A stretch of DNA of 64,000 nt from Paraburkholderia aromaticivorans (GTDB taxonomy: Bacteria > Pseudomonadota > Gammaproteobacteria > Burkholderiales > Burkholderiaceae): NCBI RefSeq assembly GCF_002278075.1, contig NZ_CP022989.1, forward strand, positions 3,596,001 through 3,660,000. Direction: 5' to 3'. Position 1 is the stretch's first letter. Each line of letters begins with the position of its first letter. A program made the position numbers and the translations under genes. Shown here one piece after another: positions 8,893 to 18,772 of the stretch. Below the pieces are notes generated by a model. It was given only the letters and a program-made list of their open reading frames with translations, ran no database searches and was not told the origin of the DNA.

Positions 8893-9801
8893 ATGGCAAA
8901 GATCGGTTTCATCGGCCTCGGCATCATGGGCGCGCACATGGCGCGCAACCTCATCAAGGGCGGCCACTCGCTGTTCGTGAATGGCGCGTACCCGGTGCCG
9001 GAAGATCTGGGCAAGACGACGAGCGTCGTCGCGAATTCGACCGCTGTCGCGCAGGCCGCCGACATCGTCATCATCATGGTGCCGGACACGCCTGACGTGG
9101 CCAACGTGCTGTTCGCCGACGACGGCGTCGCCGCCGGCCTCACGAAGGGCAAGCTCGTGATCGACATGAGCTCGATCTCGCCGCTCGACACGCAGGCGTT
9201 CGCGAAGAAAATCAACGCGCTGGGCGTCGACTATCTGGACGCGCCGGTCTCCGGCGGCGAAGTCGGGGCGCGCGAAGCGACGCTGACGATCATGGTGGGC
9301 GGTCCGGAAAAAACCTTCGCCACCGCCAAGCCGCTGTTCGAACTGATGGGCAAGAACATCTCGCTGATCGGCGAGAACGGCGCGGGTCAGACCTGCAAGG
9401 TCGCGAACCAGATCATCGTCGCGCTGAACATCGAAGCCGTGGCCGAAGCGCTGCTGTTCGCCTCGCGCTCGGGCGCCGATCCGGAACGCGTGCGCAAGGC
9501 GCTGATGGGCGGCTTCGCGTCGTCGCGGATTCTCGAAGTGCACGGCGAGCGCATGACGAAGCGCACCTTCAATCCGGGCTTTCGCATCGAGCTGCATCAG
9601 AAGGATCTGAACCTCGCACTCGACGGCGCGCGCAAGCTCGGCATCGCGCTGCCGCATACGGCGAGCGCGCAGCAACTGTTCAGCGTGTGCGCGGCGAATG
9701 GCGGCAAGGCCTGGGATCACTCGGCAATGGTGCGCGCGCTCGAAATCATGGCGAACTACGAAGTCGCGCAAGCGCCGGACAGCGAAGCCAAGGCAGCTTA
9801 A
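8893..9801 (+). CDS. glxR: 2-hydroxy-3-oxopropionate (tartronate semialdehyde) reductase
   Basis: It reduces tartronate semialdehyde to D-glycerate with NAD(P)H, completing the glyoxylate-to-glycerate route begun by Gcl. The 302-residue protein has the N-terminal dinucleotide fold (FIGLGIMGAHMARNL, GLGIMG at 8-13), the substrate motif DAPVSGGEVGA (Ser120-Gly121-Gly122) and catalytic Lys169 in GQTCKVANQ, as in the beta-hydroxyacid dehydrogenase family. Context separates it from 3-hydroxyisobutyrate dehydrogenase. garR is the alternative symbol. Confidence 0.93.
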   Translation: MAKIGFIGLGIMGAHMARNLIKGGHSLFVNGAYPVPEDLGKTTSVVANSTAVAQAADIVIIMVPDTPDVANVLFADDGVAAGLTKGKLVIDMSSISPLDTQAFAKKINALGVDYLDAPVSGGEVGAREATLTIMVGGPEKTFATAKPLFELMGKNISLIGENGAGQTCKVANQIIVALNIEAVAEALLFASRSGADPERVRKALMGGFASSRILEVHGERMTKRTFNPGFRIELHQKDLNLALDGARKLGIALPHTASAQQLFSVCAANGGKAWDHSAMVRALEIMANYEVAQAPDSEAKAA

Positions 9802-10377
9802 GGCAGCATCAGGCAACTTAAGCAGTAACACGGACTGCCGTGATCGTTGCGTGATCAACGTCATGGCGGTTGCAGGTGGGGCGCCCGGTTCGTCGTGCGA
9901 CAGGCACGGCTAAACGGGCAAATCGTGCCGCTCTGGGCTGAGAGCGGCAAGTGGGGTCCGCAGCGGCACCCGGCGGCGCCGGGGAAGCCTTGGTCGGTCA
10001 GACGTCGTCGTCGGGTGTCCGGCTGTCGGATTTCATGCTTTACCAATGCTTATGCTTTTTCGGCCAAACTCTCGCAGCGGGTGCATCATGCAAGCCGCCT
10101 GCCCGCACCGCGCCTTGCAGCGCCGCTCGCTGCCGTGCTCGCAAGCCCGCTTGCATTTGCTTGCAACTCCGCGCCCTCGGCTCGACCTTTTTTGACACAT
10201 CGGTCCGCCCTTTTCTCCTACACTCGTTAAGTCTGGTTGCGGGCGTGTCGGCGTTCAAGCGCAGCTTGCCGATCGTGGCAACGCCTGTCCTCTGCTTCAT
10301 TCGCCCGATTCCCAGCCAGTGTTCAACCCGTGAGCGGCATGTGCTTGCGCCAGTAACCTATCTGCAAAGGATTCAGA
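9802..10377. other. Gene-free stretch between glxR and the DUF3597 gene
   Basis: No open frame here has plausible codon use or a ribosome site. The stretch holds a hairpin at 9926-9949 (TGCCGCTCT with AGAGCGGCA around a 6-nt loop, no T tract), possibly the weak end of the gcl operon, and a TTGACA at 10192-10197 that could be a -35 for the downstream gene, although no well-spaced -10 follows it. Confidence 0.5.
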
Positions 10378-10773
10378 ATGAGCATCTTTGGTGACATCGT
10401 ACATAAGCTCTTTGGCAAAGCGAAACCGGACCAGCCTGCACCGGCTGTCGAGCCGACGCCGGATCCGGCCGCCGCGCAAGCTGCCGCACCGGCGGCTGCG
10501 CCCGCGCCGCTCGCCGACGTCGACGTCGCTGCCGTCATGGACCAGTTCGTGAGCGAGAGCGGGCAAACGCTGAACTGGCGCACCTCGATCGTCGACACGC
10601 TGAAAGCGCTCGGCGTCGACAGCAGCCTCGATCATCGCAAGCAGCTCGCCAAGGAGCTGAACTTCACCGGCGACACGAACGATTCGGCGAGCATGAACAT
10701 CTGGCTGCACAAACAGGTCATGCAAGCGCTGGCGGCGAACGGCGGCAAGTTGCCGCCGGATCTGGCGAACTAA
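10378..10773 (+). CDS. DUF3597 domain protein
   Basis: A 131-residue protein of unknown function. It starts MSIFGDIVHKLFGKAKPD, continues through an Ala/Pro linker (residues 20-45), and ends in the conserved helical DUF3597 part containing LNWRTSIVDTLKALGVDSS and LAKELNFTGD, finishing with GGKLPPDLAN. No signal peptide or membrane helix is visible, so it should be cytoplasmic. A strong two-way terminator follows. Family recognition is from memory of the DUF3597 pattern. Confidence 0.8.
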   Translation: MSIFGDIVHKLFGKAKPDQPAPAVEPTPDPAAAQAAAPAAAPAPLADVDVAAVMDQFVSESGQTLNWRTSIVDTLKALGVDSSLDHRKQLAKELNFTGDTNDSASMNIWLHKQVMQALAANGGKLPPDLAN

Positions 10774-10830
10774 GCGCCGGCGCACACCGCCCGTTGCGGG
10801 CGGCAGCGATCAGCCTCGAGCGGAAACGAC

Positions 10831-10867
10831 AACGCGGCGCCCGGGTCGACAACCTGGGCGCCGCGTT
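10831..10867. terminator. Bidirectional terminator between DUF3597 gene and asparaginase
   Basis: Stem AACGCGGCGCCCgGGT pairs with ACCtGGGCGCCGCGTT across a short loop, with one mismatch. It lies between two convergent genes and has TTGTTCATTT on the plus-strand side, so it can serve both directions, better for the plus strand. Confidence 0.75.
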
Positions 10868-10933
10868 GTTCATTTAAACATCATCTGCGGGACACGCCTC
10901 TGACTTCACAGCGGGCCGTTCGCGCTCAATCCA

Positions 10934-11977
10934 TCAGTACGTGTCGAAAGTCTTTTGCAGCGCCACCGGACCCGTGGCGCCCGCGGCCAACGCCAGCATC
11001 AGCAGCACGCGCGCCTTGTACGGGTTCAGCGAACCCGCGCTGACGAAACCGAGCGCATCGTCGGCGGCCGCGCCGTTGCGCATCACATGCCCGGAGCCCA
11101 CGCGCGACGCCCGCACCACCGCCACGCCTTGCGAGGCGGCATCGGCCAGCGCTTGCTGGACCGAGGTGTGAATCGAGCCGTTGCCGGTGCCGGCCACGAC
11201 GATACCGCGCACGCCGGCCGTCACCAGCGCGTCGACGGCAATGCGCGAGACGCCTGCGTAACTCACCACGATCTCCACGTGCGGCCACTTCGCGCCGATC
11301 ACGAATTCAGTGGCGAGCGTATGCGCACGCACCACGCTGCGCTGGAATTCGACGCGGCCGTCCTGCACCCAGCCGAGTGCGCCGATTTCAGGCGAATGGA
11401 ATGCATCGACCGCGTAGGTGCTCGTCTTCACCACGTCGCGCGCGCTATGAATCCTGTTGTTGAAGGCCACCAGCACGCCCTGCCCGCGAGAGCCCGCGTG
11501 CGCCGCGACCGTCACCGCGTTCAGCAGATTCAGCGGACCGTCGGCGGACAGCGCCGAGGCCGGGCGCATGGCCGCCGTCAGCACGACCGGCTTGTCCGAC
11601 TTGACGGTCAGATGCAGCAGGTAGGCGGTTTCTTCGAGCGTGTCGGTGCCGTGCGTGACCACCACGCCGTGGATGTCGTCGTCGGCGAGCAGCGTGTTGA
11701 TGCGTTGCGCGAGCGCGGTCCACAGCGGCATCGCCATGTCCTTGCTGTCGACGCTGGCAATCTGCTCGGGCGCGATGCGCGCCACCGTGGACAAAGCCGG
11801 CACCGCGGCCAGCAATTGCTCGACGCCGACCACACCGGCCTGATAGCCGGACGTATTGGTGGCGTCCGCAGCCGCCCCGGCGATCGTGCCGCCGGTCGCC
11901 AGCACGGCAATGCGCGGCAGCGGCGGCGTGGCGCCTTCGTCCGGGGGTATGGCGGAGGAGGAAGTCAAAGTGTTCAT
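10934..11977 (-). CDS. L-asparaginase
   Basis: It hydrolyses L-asparagine to aspartate and ammonia. The start at 11977 gives 347 residues; a longer frame to 12052 overlaps the region just beyond the cysB stop and has no support. Both threonine motifs are present: VLATGGTIAG with Thr31 and VVTHGTDTLEE with Thr111-Asp112; Tyr45 fits the mobile-loop tyrosine. I see no signal peptide, so unlike E. coli AnsB it is probably cytoplasmic. It lies 78 bp downstream of cysB on the same strand. Confidence 0.9.
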   Translation of the reverse strand: MNTLTSSSAIPPDEGATPPLPRIAVLATGGTIAGAAADATNTSGYQAGVVGVEQLLAAVPALSTVARIAPEQIASVDSKDMAMPLWTALAQRINTLLADDDIHGVVVTHGTDTLEETAYLLHLTVKSDKPVVLTAAMRPASALSADGPLNLLNAVTVAAHAGSRGQGVLVAFNNRIHSARDVVKTSTYAVDAFHSPEIGALGWVQDGRVEFQRSVVRAHTLATEFVIGAKWPHVEIVVSYAGVSRIAVDALVTAGVRGIVVAGTGNGSIHTSVQQALADAASQGVAVVRASRVGSGHVMRNGAAADDALGFVSAGSLNPYKARVLLMLALAAGATGPVALQKTFDTY

Positions 11978-12055
11978 GGCGGCGATTGTAAGCGATGCGC
12001 CGCGCGCCGCCATGCGTGAAGAAACTAATGGCCCGTCAACGGCCCGGCGCATCCA

Positions 12056-12982
12056 TCAAACGGCTTCGCGCAACTGGGCGGCGATCTCCGCTTCGTTCAA
12101 CTGCGGCGCGAACATCTCGATCAGCCGGTATGCGTATGCGCGCAGGAACGCGCCCTTGCGCAAACCGACCCGTGTGGTGCTGGCTTCGAACAGATGCTGC
12201 GTGTCGAGCGCGACCAGTTCCGTGTCGCGCTTCGGATCGTAGGCCATCGCCGCGACCACGCCAATGCCCATGCCGAGTTCGACATACGTCTTGATCACAT
12301 CGGCGTCGATCGCGGTCAGCACGACGTCGGGCAAGGCGCCCGCTTTGGCGAACGCCTGGTCGATATGCGAGCGGCCCGTGAAATCCTGGTCGTACGTGAC
12401 GATCGGAAATTCGGCGATCTCGTCGAGCGTCAGATTCGGCCGGCCCACCAGCGGATGATCCTTCGGCACGACCACCACGTGATGCCACGAATAGCACGGG
12501 AACGTGACGATATCCGGGAAGCGGTCGAGTGCTTCGGTGGAGATGCCGATGTCGGCTTCGCCATTGATGATCATCTGCGCGATCTGTTGCGGGCTGCCCT
12601 GGCGCAGCGCCAGATGCACCTTCGGGAACACCTCGGTGAATTGGCGGATCACCTTCGGCAGCGCGTAACGCGCCTGCGTGTGCGTAGTCGCCACGACGAG
12701 GTGGCCGCTATCCTGATCCGCGTACTGGCGCGCGACGCGGCGCAGATTCTCGGCGTCGAGCAGCATCCGCTCGATCAGCTGATGCACCGCCTTGCCCGGC
12801 TCGGTGAGGCCCGTCAGACGCTTGCCGCGTCGAATGAAAATATCGACGCCGAGTTCGTCCTCCAGATCCTTGATCTGTTTCGACACACCTGATTGCGACG
12901 TGTACAGCACGTTCGCCACTTCGGTCAGATTCATGTTCTGACGCACGGCTTCGCGCACGAAGCGCAATTGCTGAAAATTCAT
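12056..12982 (-). CDS. cysB: CysB-type LysR regulator of sulfur assimilation
   Basis: A 308-residue LysR protein closely matching CysB/Cbl: MNFQQLRFVREAVRQNMNLT, VLYTSQSGVSKQIKDLEDEL and the ligand-domain stretches TTHTQARYALP and DADVIKTYVELGMGIGVVA. CysB activates sulfate and sulfonate genes in the presence of acetylserine and is opposed by sulfide or thiosulfate. It is the last gene of sbp-cysT-cysW-cysA-cysB, 89 bp after cysA, so it may share the operon's transcription. It could regulate the ssu cluster at 37-41 kb too. Confidence 0.92.
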   Translation of the reverse strand: MNFQQLRFVREAVRQNMNLTEVANVLYTSQSGVSKQIKDLEDELGVDIFIRRGKRLTGLTEPGKAVHQLIERMLLDAENLRRVARQYADQDSGHLVVATTHTQARYALPKVIRQFTEVFPKVHLALRQGSPQQIAQMIINGEADIGISTEALDRFPDIVTFPCYSWHHVVVVPKDHPLVGRPNLTLDEIAEFPIVTYDQDFTGRSHIDQAFAKAGALPDVVLTAIDADVIKTYVELGMGIGVVAAMAYDPKRDTELVALDTQHLFEASTTRVGLRKGAFLRAYAYRLIEMFAPQLNEAEIAAQLREAV

Positions 12983-13071
12983 CTGTATGTCTCCGGTTGG
13001 TCCAGAGTTGAGTTATTTGAGTTTGATTGAAACACCGAGTCGTACTACAGCGCGCCTGACCGCGCTCGCGC

Positions 13072-14130
13072 TCATTGCGCCGGGAACACGCGCAATGCAC
13101 GCGGCACTGCCGTCACACCGTCGCCGATCGAGAGCTGCAGATCGCGCCACGCTTCCCGATCGAGCTCGGCTTCGAGCAGGTTGCCCTCGCGGCCCGCGAG
13201 TTCGACCCGCACCGAGCCGCCCAGCGTCACCACGCGCCGCACGTCGACCACGATGCCTTCGCGATGGCCCGACGCCTGCGGGTACAACTGCAGATCGTGC
13301 GGTCGCACATAGGCGAAGGCCGGGCCGCTGAAATCGGCCTTGATCGACACCGGCAGCGCCGCGCCGTCCACCACGAAACCGCTCGCGTCGACCTTGCCAT
13401 GCAGACGGTTCGCCGCGCCCAGAAACTCGTAGACGAACGAGGTTTGCGGATGATCGTAGACATCCTGCGGACTGCCCACCTGCTCCACATGCCCGCGATT
13501 GAGCACGACGATACGGTCGGCCACTTCCAGCGCTTCTTCCTGGTCGTGCGTGACGAAGATCGTCGAGATATGCAGATCGTCGTGCAGGCGTCGCAGCCAG
13601 CTGCGCAGTTCCTTGCGCACCTTTGCATCCAGCGCGCCGAACGGTTCGTCGAGCAGCAGCACTTTCGGCTCGACCGCCAACGCGCGGGCCAGCGCGATAC
13701 GTTGCCGCTGCCCGCCGGACAATTCCGACGGATAGCGTTGCGCGAGCCAGTCGAGCTGCACGAGCTTGAGCAGCTCATGCACCTTCTCGCGGATCACCGC
13801 TTCGGAAGGCCGCTCCTTGCGCGGCTTCACGCGCAAGCCGAACGCCACGTTCTCGAACACCGTCATATGACGGAACAGCGCGTAATGCTGGAACACGAAA
13901 CCCACTTCCCGCTCGCGCGCGCCGACCGTCGCCACGTCCTGGCCTTGCAGCTCGACCTGGCCCCCGTCCGCGTATTCGAGCCCGGCGATCACGCGCAGCA
14001 AGGTGGTCTTGCCACAACCGGACGGCCCGAGCAGCGCAACCAGTTCACCCGGCGGAAAGTCGAGCGTGACGTTATCGAGCGCGACGAAATCGCCGAAGCG
14101 CTTCTGCAGGTTACGAACGGTGATACCCAT
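13072..14130 (-). CDS. cysA: Sulfate/thiosulfate ABC transporter ATPase
   Basis: The energy-coupling subunit of sulfate import. The start at 14130 gives [20 protein letters not shown] and 352 residues. Walker A is GPSGCGKTT, the signature LSGGQRQR and Walker [12 protein letters not shown], followed by [17 protein letters not shown]. The C-terminal third is a TOBE-like regulatory region as in CysA/MalK. Its ATG overlaps the cysW stop, so the two are translationally coupled. Confidence 0.96.
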   Translation of the reverse strand: MGITVRNLQKRFGDFVALDNVTLDFPPGELVALLGPSGCGKTTLLRVIAGLEYADGGQVELQGQDVATVGAREREVGFVFQHYALFRHMTVFENVAFGLRVKPRKERPSEAVIREKVHELLKLVQLDWLAQRYPSELSGGQRQRIALARALAVEPKVLLLDEPFGALDAKVRKELRSWLRRLHDDLHISTIFVTHDQEEALEVADRIVVLNRGHVEQVGSPQDVYDHPQTSFVYEFLGAANRLHGKVDASGFVVDGAALPVSIKADFSGPAFAYVRPHDLQLYPQASGHREGIVVDVRRVVTLGGSVRVELAGREGNLLEAELDREAWRDLQLSIGDGVTAVPRALRVFPAQ

Positions 14131-15179
14131 TACAGCTCTCCTTGCTTGAGCGGGTGTTGCTGCGATGCATGCGTTGTGTGTGATGCGTGTGTTGCACTGG
14201 CCGGCGCCGTGACAGGACCGGCATACGCGGGCACGTCCCGCGCGGCCGACAGTTCCGCCGACATATGGCGCTCGGCGAGCAGCTTCAGGCCGAGCGTCAC
14301 GAGCGCGAGCAGCGCCAGCACCGACGCCACGGCGAACGCCGCCGAGAAGTTGTATTCGTTGTAGAGAATTTCGACGTGCAGCGGCATCGTGTCGGTCTGG
14401 CCGCGAATATGGCCCGAGACCACCGACACCGCGCCGAACTCGCCCATTGCCCGCGCGTTGCACAGAATCACGCCATACAGCAGGCCCCATTTAACGTTGG
14501 GCAGCGTGACGCGGCGAAAGGTCTGCCAGCCCGACGCGCCGAGCACGTGGGCGGCTTCTTCTTCGTCGTTGCCTTGTGCCTGCATGAGCGGAATCAGCTC
14601 ACGCGCGACGAACGGGAACGTCACGAAAATGGTCGCCATCACGATGCCCGGCACCGCGAAAATGATCTGGATGTTGTGGTCTTGCAGCCACGGGCCGAAC
14701 CAGCCCTGCGCGCCGAACATCAACACATAGATCAAGCCCGAGATCACCGGCGACACCGAGAACGGCAGATCGATCAACGTGGTCAGCAGCGCCTTGCCGC
14801 GGAATTCGAACTTGGCGATACACCACGAAGCCGCGAGGCCGAACACGAGGTTCAGCGGCACGGCGATCGCGGCGGTGATCACGGTCAGCTTGATCGCCGA
14901 GAGCGCGTCCGGGTCGGCGAGCGATTCCAGATAGAAACCGAGCCCCTTGTTCAGCGCCTGATAAAAGACGGCGACGAGCGGCACCACCAGGAACAGCGCG
15001 AGAAACAGCAGCGCGACGCCGGTCAGAATCCAGCGCACGAGCGGCGGCTCGGTGACCGGGTCGGGACGGCGCGCGACATTCAGCGGCGCGCGCGGCGCCA
15101 CCGCCACGGCGTGATTCACGCCGCTCGCGCCATTCGCGCTATTGGCGGCGGCCACGTCATTCACGGTTCGGCGGCTCAT
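14130..15179 (-). CDS. cysW: Sulfate ABC transporter permease CysW
   Basis: One of two membrane subunits of the sulfate importer. The start at 15179 ([17 protein letters not shown]) overlaps the cysT stop in an ATGA arrangement and gives 349 residues. About six membrane helices are visible after a polar N-terminal tail of roughly 50 residues; the EAA loop region reads [20 protein letters not shown]. The Ser/Thr/His/Ala-rich C-terminal tail is not conserved in the family. Confidence 0.94.
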   Translation of the reverse strand: MSRRTVNDVAAANSANGASGVNHAVAVAPRAPLNVARRPDPVTEPPLVRWILTGVALLFLALFLVVPLVAVFYQALNKGLGFYLESLADPDALSAIKLTVITAAIAVPLNLVFGLAASWCIAKFEFRGKALLTTLIDLPFSVSPVISGLIYVLMFGAQGWFGPWLQDHNIQIIFAVPGIVMATIFVTFPFVARELIPLMQAQGNDEEEAAHVLGASGWQTFRRVTLPNVKWGLLYGVILCNARAMGEFGAVSVVSGHIRGQTDTMPLHVEILYNEYNFSAAFAVASVLALLALVTLGLKLLAERHMSAELSAARDVPAYAGPVTAPASATHASHTTHASQQHPLKQGEL

Positions 15180-16069
15180 TGCACACCTCCGCCGATTGCC
15201 GCGACGCTGGCGGCGGGCACCGGGCCCGCGCCGCCGCGGCTCGTGCGGCGCTGCAGATACCACTGCAAGGTGTTGATCAGGAGCAGCATCAGGAACGACA
15301 CGACCAGCATCACCACCGCCAGCGCCGTGGCGCCCGCGTAGTCATATTGCTCGAGCTTCGTGATGATGAGGAGCGACGTGATTTCCGACTTCATCGGCAC
15401 ATTGCCGGCTATGAAGATCACCGAGCCGTATTCGCCGAGCGCGCGCGCGAATGCCAGCGCAAAGCCCGTCAGCAGCGCCGGAAACACCGCCGGCAGCACC
15501 ACGCGGCGAAACGTCAGCCAGCGCGAGGCGCCCAGGCACGCCGCCGCTTCTTCCTGTTCGCGTTCGAACTCTTCGAGCACCGGCTGCACCGTGCGCACGA
15601 CGAACGGTAGGCCGATGAACGTCAGCGCGACCAGCACGCCCGCCGGCGTAAAAGCGATTTTCAGGCCGAGCGGTTCGAGAAACTGCCCGATCCAGCCATT
15701 GCCCGCGTACACGGCCGCGAGCGAAATGCCGGCGACCGAAGTCGGCAACGCGAACGGCAGATCGACCACCGCATCGACGATGCGCTTGAACGGAAACGAG
15801 TAGCGCACCAGCACCCACGCCACCAGAAAGCCGAACACCGCGTTGATCAGCGCGCCGCCGAGCGCGGAAAAGAACGTCAGGCGATACGACGCGAGCACGC
15901 GCGGCGAGCTCACCGCGCGCACGAACTGGCTCCAGTCGAGCGTCGCGGTTTTCAGAAAGGTCGCCGCAAGCGGAATCAGCACCACGAGGCTCAGATAAGC
16001 CACCGTGATGCCGAGTGTCAGGCCAAAACCGGGTAAGGCGCTCGGCTTTCGGAAGGTCAACGTCGTCAT
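15176..16069 (-). CDS. cysT: Sulfate ABC transporter permease CysT
   Basis: The second membrane subunit (297 residues), also called CysU. It begins [20 protein letters not shown], has about six hydrophobic helices and the EAA coupling loop [20 protein letters not shown]. It follows sbp by 136 bp, including a hairpin, and overlaps cysW by 4 bp. The order CysT-CysW-CysA is the standard sulfate permease arrangement. Confidence 0.94.
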   Translation of the reverse strand: MTTLTFRKPSALPGFGLTLGITVAYLSLVVLIPLAATFLKTATLDWSQFVRAVSSPRVLASYRLTFFSALGGALINAVFGFLVAWVLVRYSFPFKRIVDAVVDLPFALPTSVAGISLAAVYAGNGWIGQFLEPLGLKIAFTPAGVLVALTFIGLPFVVRTVQPVLEEFEREQEEAAACLGASRWLTFRRVVLPAVFPALLTGFALAFARALGEYGSVIFIAGNVPMKSEITSLLIITKLEQYDYAGATALAVVMLVVSFLMLLLINTLQWYLQRRTSRGGAGPVPAASVAAIGGGVQ

Positions 16070-16128
16070 GCTCGTTACTCGTTCAGGTTGATGCTCGTGT
16101 TGCCGGCCGCCGGCCCTGGCTGGCCAAA

Positions 16129-16149
16129 AGCGCGCCCCTGGGGCGCGCT
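16129..16149 (-). other. Hairpin between sbp and cysT
   Basis: An almost loopless GC hairpin (AGCGCGCCCC with GGGGCGCGCT) lies between the sbp stop and the cysT start and is followed by TTTT on the minus strand. Such a site could partly end or protect the sbp message so that more binding protein than permease is made. This is inference. Confidence 0.5.
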
Positions 16150-16205
16150 CGGGAGTGACGCGTTACCGCATCCGTTTGCCGATGCCCTGGCGGGCAGTGG
16201 CTGTG

Positions 16206-17246
16206 TTACTGCGGCTGATAGATCGAATCGAATACACCGCCGTCGGCAAAGTGCGTCTTCTGCGCGTTGGTCCAGCCGCCGAACGAATCGTCCACCGTGT
16301 ACAGCTTCAGCTTCGGAAACTTGGCGGTCAGCTCGGCCGGCACCTTGTTCGAACGCGGACGGTAGAAGTTCTTCGCCGCGATCTCCTGGCCCTGCTCGCT
16401 ATAGAGGAAGTTCAGATAGGCTTCGGCGAGCTTGCGCGTGCCGTGCTTGTCCACCACCTTGTCCACCACCGCAACCGGCGGCTCCGCCAGAATGCTGACC
16501 GACGGCACGACGATCTCGAACTTCTCCGGGCCGAACTCCTTCAGCGACAGAAAGGCTTCGTTTTCCCATGCGATCAGCACGTCGCCGATACCGCGTTGCA
16601 CGAAGCTGGTGGTCGCGCCGCGCGCGCCCGAATCCAGCACGCCGGCATTCTTGTAGAGCTTGCCGACAAATTCCCTCGCCTTCTGATCGTTGCCGCCCGG
16701 CTGATGCTCCGCATATGCCCAGGCCGCGAGGTAGTTCCAGCGCGCGCCGCCCGACGTCTTCGGGTTCGGTGTGACGATCGACACACCCGGCTTGATCAGG
16801 TCGTCCCAATCCTTGATGTGCTTCGGGTTGCCCTTGCGCACCAGAAACACGATCGTCGACGTGTACGGCGACGCGTTATCCGGCAGACGCTTCTGCCAGC
16901 CCTTGTCCAGCAAGCCCTTGTTGGCCAGGGCGTCGATGTCGTAAGCGAGCGCGAGGGTCACGACGTCGGCCTGCAGACCGTCGAGCACCGAGCGCGCCTG
17001 CGCGCCGGAGCCGCCGTGCGACTGCTTGAAGGTGATCGTCTCGCCGGTCTTCGCCTTCCATTCCTTGCCGAACGCCTGGTTGACGTCCTGATAAAGCTCG
17101 CGAGTCGGGTCGTAGGACACGTTCAGCAGTGTCGTGTCCGCTGCGTGCGCCTGCGCCATCACGCCGAGCGCGCCCGCCGCGCCCAGAGCGAGTGCCGCGA
17201 TGAGTCGCTTCGTCTTGCCCGCCAGCCCCGTACCTTGGTGATTCAT
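16206..17246 (-). CDS. sbp: Periplasmic sulfate-binding protein
   Basis: It captures sulfate for CysTWA. The 346-residue precursor has a signal peptide (basic start to Lys14, hydrophobic core [15 protein letters not shown], cleavage after AQAHA), then the mature start [20 protein letters not shown] seen in this family. [20 protein letters not shown] and [15 protein letters not shown] are typical of sulfate/thiosulfate-binding proteins. First gene of the operon; the transport genes and cysB follow on the same strand. Thiosulfate specificity (CysP) cannot be excluded. Confidence 0.94.
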   Translation of the reverse strand: MNHQGTGLAGKTKRLIAALALGAAGALGVMAQAHAADTTLLNVSYDPTRELYQDVNQAFGKEWKAKTGETITFKQSHGGSGAQARSVLDGLQADVVTLALAYDIDALANKGLLDKGWQKRLPDNASPYTSTIVFLVRKGNPKHIKDWDDLIKPGVSIVTPNPKTSGGARWNYLAAWAYAEHQPGGNDQKAREFVGKLYKNAGVLDSGARGATTSFVQRGIGDVLIAWENEAFLSLKEFGPEKFEIVVPSVSILAEPPVAVVDKVVDKHGTRKLAEAYLNFLYSEQGQEIAAKNFYRPRSNKVPAELTAKFPKLKLYTVDDSFGGWTNAQKTHFADGGVFDSIYQPQ

Positions 17247-17518
17247 GTCAACTTTCTCCGCGTTGTAGTTCGCTGAAACCGCATATGGTGTTCCTCGGCG
17301 TCGCGGTCACGTGCACATGAGCCCCAACTCGGAGGCCAGTCTATCGAAGGGCTTTCATCATTAAAAATAATGTTTCTTCATTCTTTAATACGCAAAAGTG
17401 GTAATGACAGCTGGATAAGGCGTTGCGGCACGAAAACGGGTGTTGGAACGTCGCTTGACGACGCTCTAGCGCCACCCTTCAGCACGAACTTAAAGTAAAG
17501 CTTGAATTGCGCCGAATA
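17247..17518. promoter_or_regulatory. Divergent sbp/lexA control region
   Basis: The region separates divergent sbp and lexA. A markedly AT-rich block at about 17355-17400, including ATTAAAAATAAT, stands out from the GC-rich surroundings and lies 110-150 bp upstream of the sbp start, where CysB normally binds. I could not define an exact CysB site. TTGAAT at 17502-17507 is a possible -35 for lexA. Confidence 0.45.
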
Positions 17519-17534
17519 CTGTATAAAAATACAG
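17519..17534. promoter_or_regulatory. LexA (SOS) box 1
   Basis: CTGTATAAAAATACAG matches the CTGT-N8-ACAG LexA operator with perfect outer arms. It lies 43 bp upstream of the lexA ATG and probably overlaps the promoter -10 region, giving autorepression. Confidence 0.9.
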
Positions 17535-17538
17535 TCAC

Positions 17539-17554
17539 CTGTTCATACATACAG
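17539..17554. promoter_or_regulatory. LexA (SOS) box 2
   Basis: CTGTTCATACATACAG is a second perfect CTGT-N8-ACAG site, its start 20 bp after that of box 1, so both operators lie on nearly the same DNA face. The paired arrangement resembles the E. coli lexA promoter. Confidence 0.9.
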
Positions 17555-17561
17555 TGGCGCC

Positions 17562-18212
17562 ATGACCAAACTCACCGCACGACAGCAGCAGGTTTTCGAT
17601 CTGATCCGCAGGGCTATCGAACGCACCGGCTTTCCGCCCACCCGCGCGGAGATCGCCGCCGAACTGGGCTTCAGCTCGGCCAACTCGGCAGAAGAACATC
17701 TGCGCGCGCTCGCCCGCAAGGGCGTGATCGAGCTCGCGGCCGGCGCGTCGCGCGGCATCCGCCTGCTGGCCGGCCCGGAAGATTCGCCGCACCAGTTCAC
17801 GTTGCCGCACGCCAGCATCATGCAACTGTCGCTGCCGCTGATCGGGCGGGTTGCCGCGGGTAGTCCGATCCTCGCGCAGGAACATATCTCGCAGCACTAC
17901 GCGTGCGACCCGGCGCTGTTCTCGAGCAAGCCCGATTACCTGCTGAAGGTGCGCGGGCTGTCCATGCGCGACGCGGGCATCTTCGACGGCGACCTGCTCG
18001 CGGTGCAAAAGAAGAGCGAAGCCAAAGACGGCCAGATCATCATTGCCCGGCTGGGCGACGACGTCACGGTCAAGCGCCTGAAGCGCCGGCCGAACGGACT
18101 CGAACTGATCGCCGAGAACCCCGATTACGAAAACATCTTCGTTGAAACCGGCAGTGCGGAGTTCGCGCTGGAAGGGATCGCCGTGGGGCTGATCCGCCCC
18201 GGCGAGTTTTAA
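17562..18212 (+). CDS. lexA: SOS repressor LexA
   Basis: LexA represses DNA-damage genes and cleaves itself when RecA filaments form. The 216-residue protein has the N-terminal winged helix ([36 protein letters not shown]) and the S24 peptidase domain. The cleavage site is Ala99-Gly100 in GRVAAGSP; catalytic Ser134 is in RGLSMRDAG and Lys171 in DVTVKRLK. The ATG at 17562 fits known LexA starts; the frame extends upstream through the SOS boxes, which rules out an earlier start. Confidence 0.98.
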   Translation: MTKLTARQQQVFDLIRRAIERTGFPPTRAEIAAELGFSSANSAEEHLRALARKGVIELAAGASRGIRLLAGPEDSPHQFTLPHASIMQLSLPLIGRVAAGSPILAQEHISQHYACDPALFSSKPDYLLKVRGLSMRDAGIFDGDLLAVQKKSEAKDGQIIIARLGDDVTVKRLKRRPNGLELIAENPDYENIFVETGSAEFALEGIAVGLIRPGEF

Positions 18213-18331
18213 GCGGCTTGCTGCCGGGCGGCTGGGTTCAGGCGCCTTGGTCCAAGCCCCCTTCTTGCCCGTTCGACAGCATAAAAAGCCGCGCCAACGC
18301 CGCATCAACGTTGCATCGTCTGGAGAGTCTC

Positions 18332-18676
18332 ATGGAACGTCTTGCCCGCCTGTTGCCTTTTCGCCAGTTCGGTCGTCTGCGCCATCTTCGCAAGCTGGTG
18401 CCCTGCTCATTGATCGAGGCGTCCACGGCCAGCACGCCGTCGCTGTTCGACTCGCCCGCCGGTGTGTCGAGCCTGCCATCGTCGTTGCCGGCGTTTGCCC
18501 GCGTGTCGCTGAACTCGGGCTTGAATACGGCCGAGCCGGCGCGTCGCGCACCGGTGCGTGTCTATCACGGGCCGTCGCGTCTCATCATGGTCGGAACGGT
18601 AGACGCGGTGTGCCGCATGATCGATCGCTGCATCGCCGACGAAACGAACGTCCACGGCGCGGTATTCGAGTCTTGA
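18332..18676 (+). CDS. Uncharacterised protein downstream of lexA
   Basis: A 114-residue protein that I do not recognise. The ATG at 18332 follows GGAGAG by a suitable distance and gives MERLARLLPFRQFGRLRHLR, a basic amphipathic start, then a Ser/Ala/Pro-rich middle and a better-structured end with PVRVYHGPSRLIMVGTVDAV and MIDRCIADE. Codon use is normal for the genome. It follows lexA by 119 bp on the same strand, so it could be in the SOS unit, but no separate SOS box precedes it. Confidence 0.55.
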   Translation: MERLARLLPFRQFGRLRHLRKLVPCSLIEASTASTPSLFDSPAGVSSLPSSLPAFARVSLNSGLNTAEPARRAPVRVYHGPSRLIMVGTVDAVCRMIDRCIADETNVHGAVFES

Positions 18677-18772
18677 TGGATGGTCTGGCGGGCGGCGATA
18701 CGGCATCGCACGGGATCGTTTTCGCGTGGCCGCAGTCCACGTTAGATCACACCTGAAGGAGAGTCCCGTTCG

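Noticed and set aside
10192..10197. TTGACA as promoter of the DUF3597 gene
   Set aside because: The nearest -10-like hexamer (TACACT) is 21 bp away, beyond the usual spacing.
10934..12052. Longer asparaginase start at 12052
   Set aside because: The extra 25 residues are basic and unlike the family, and they run back almost to the cysB stop; the ATG at 11977 gives a normal N-terminus.
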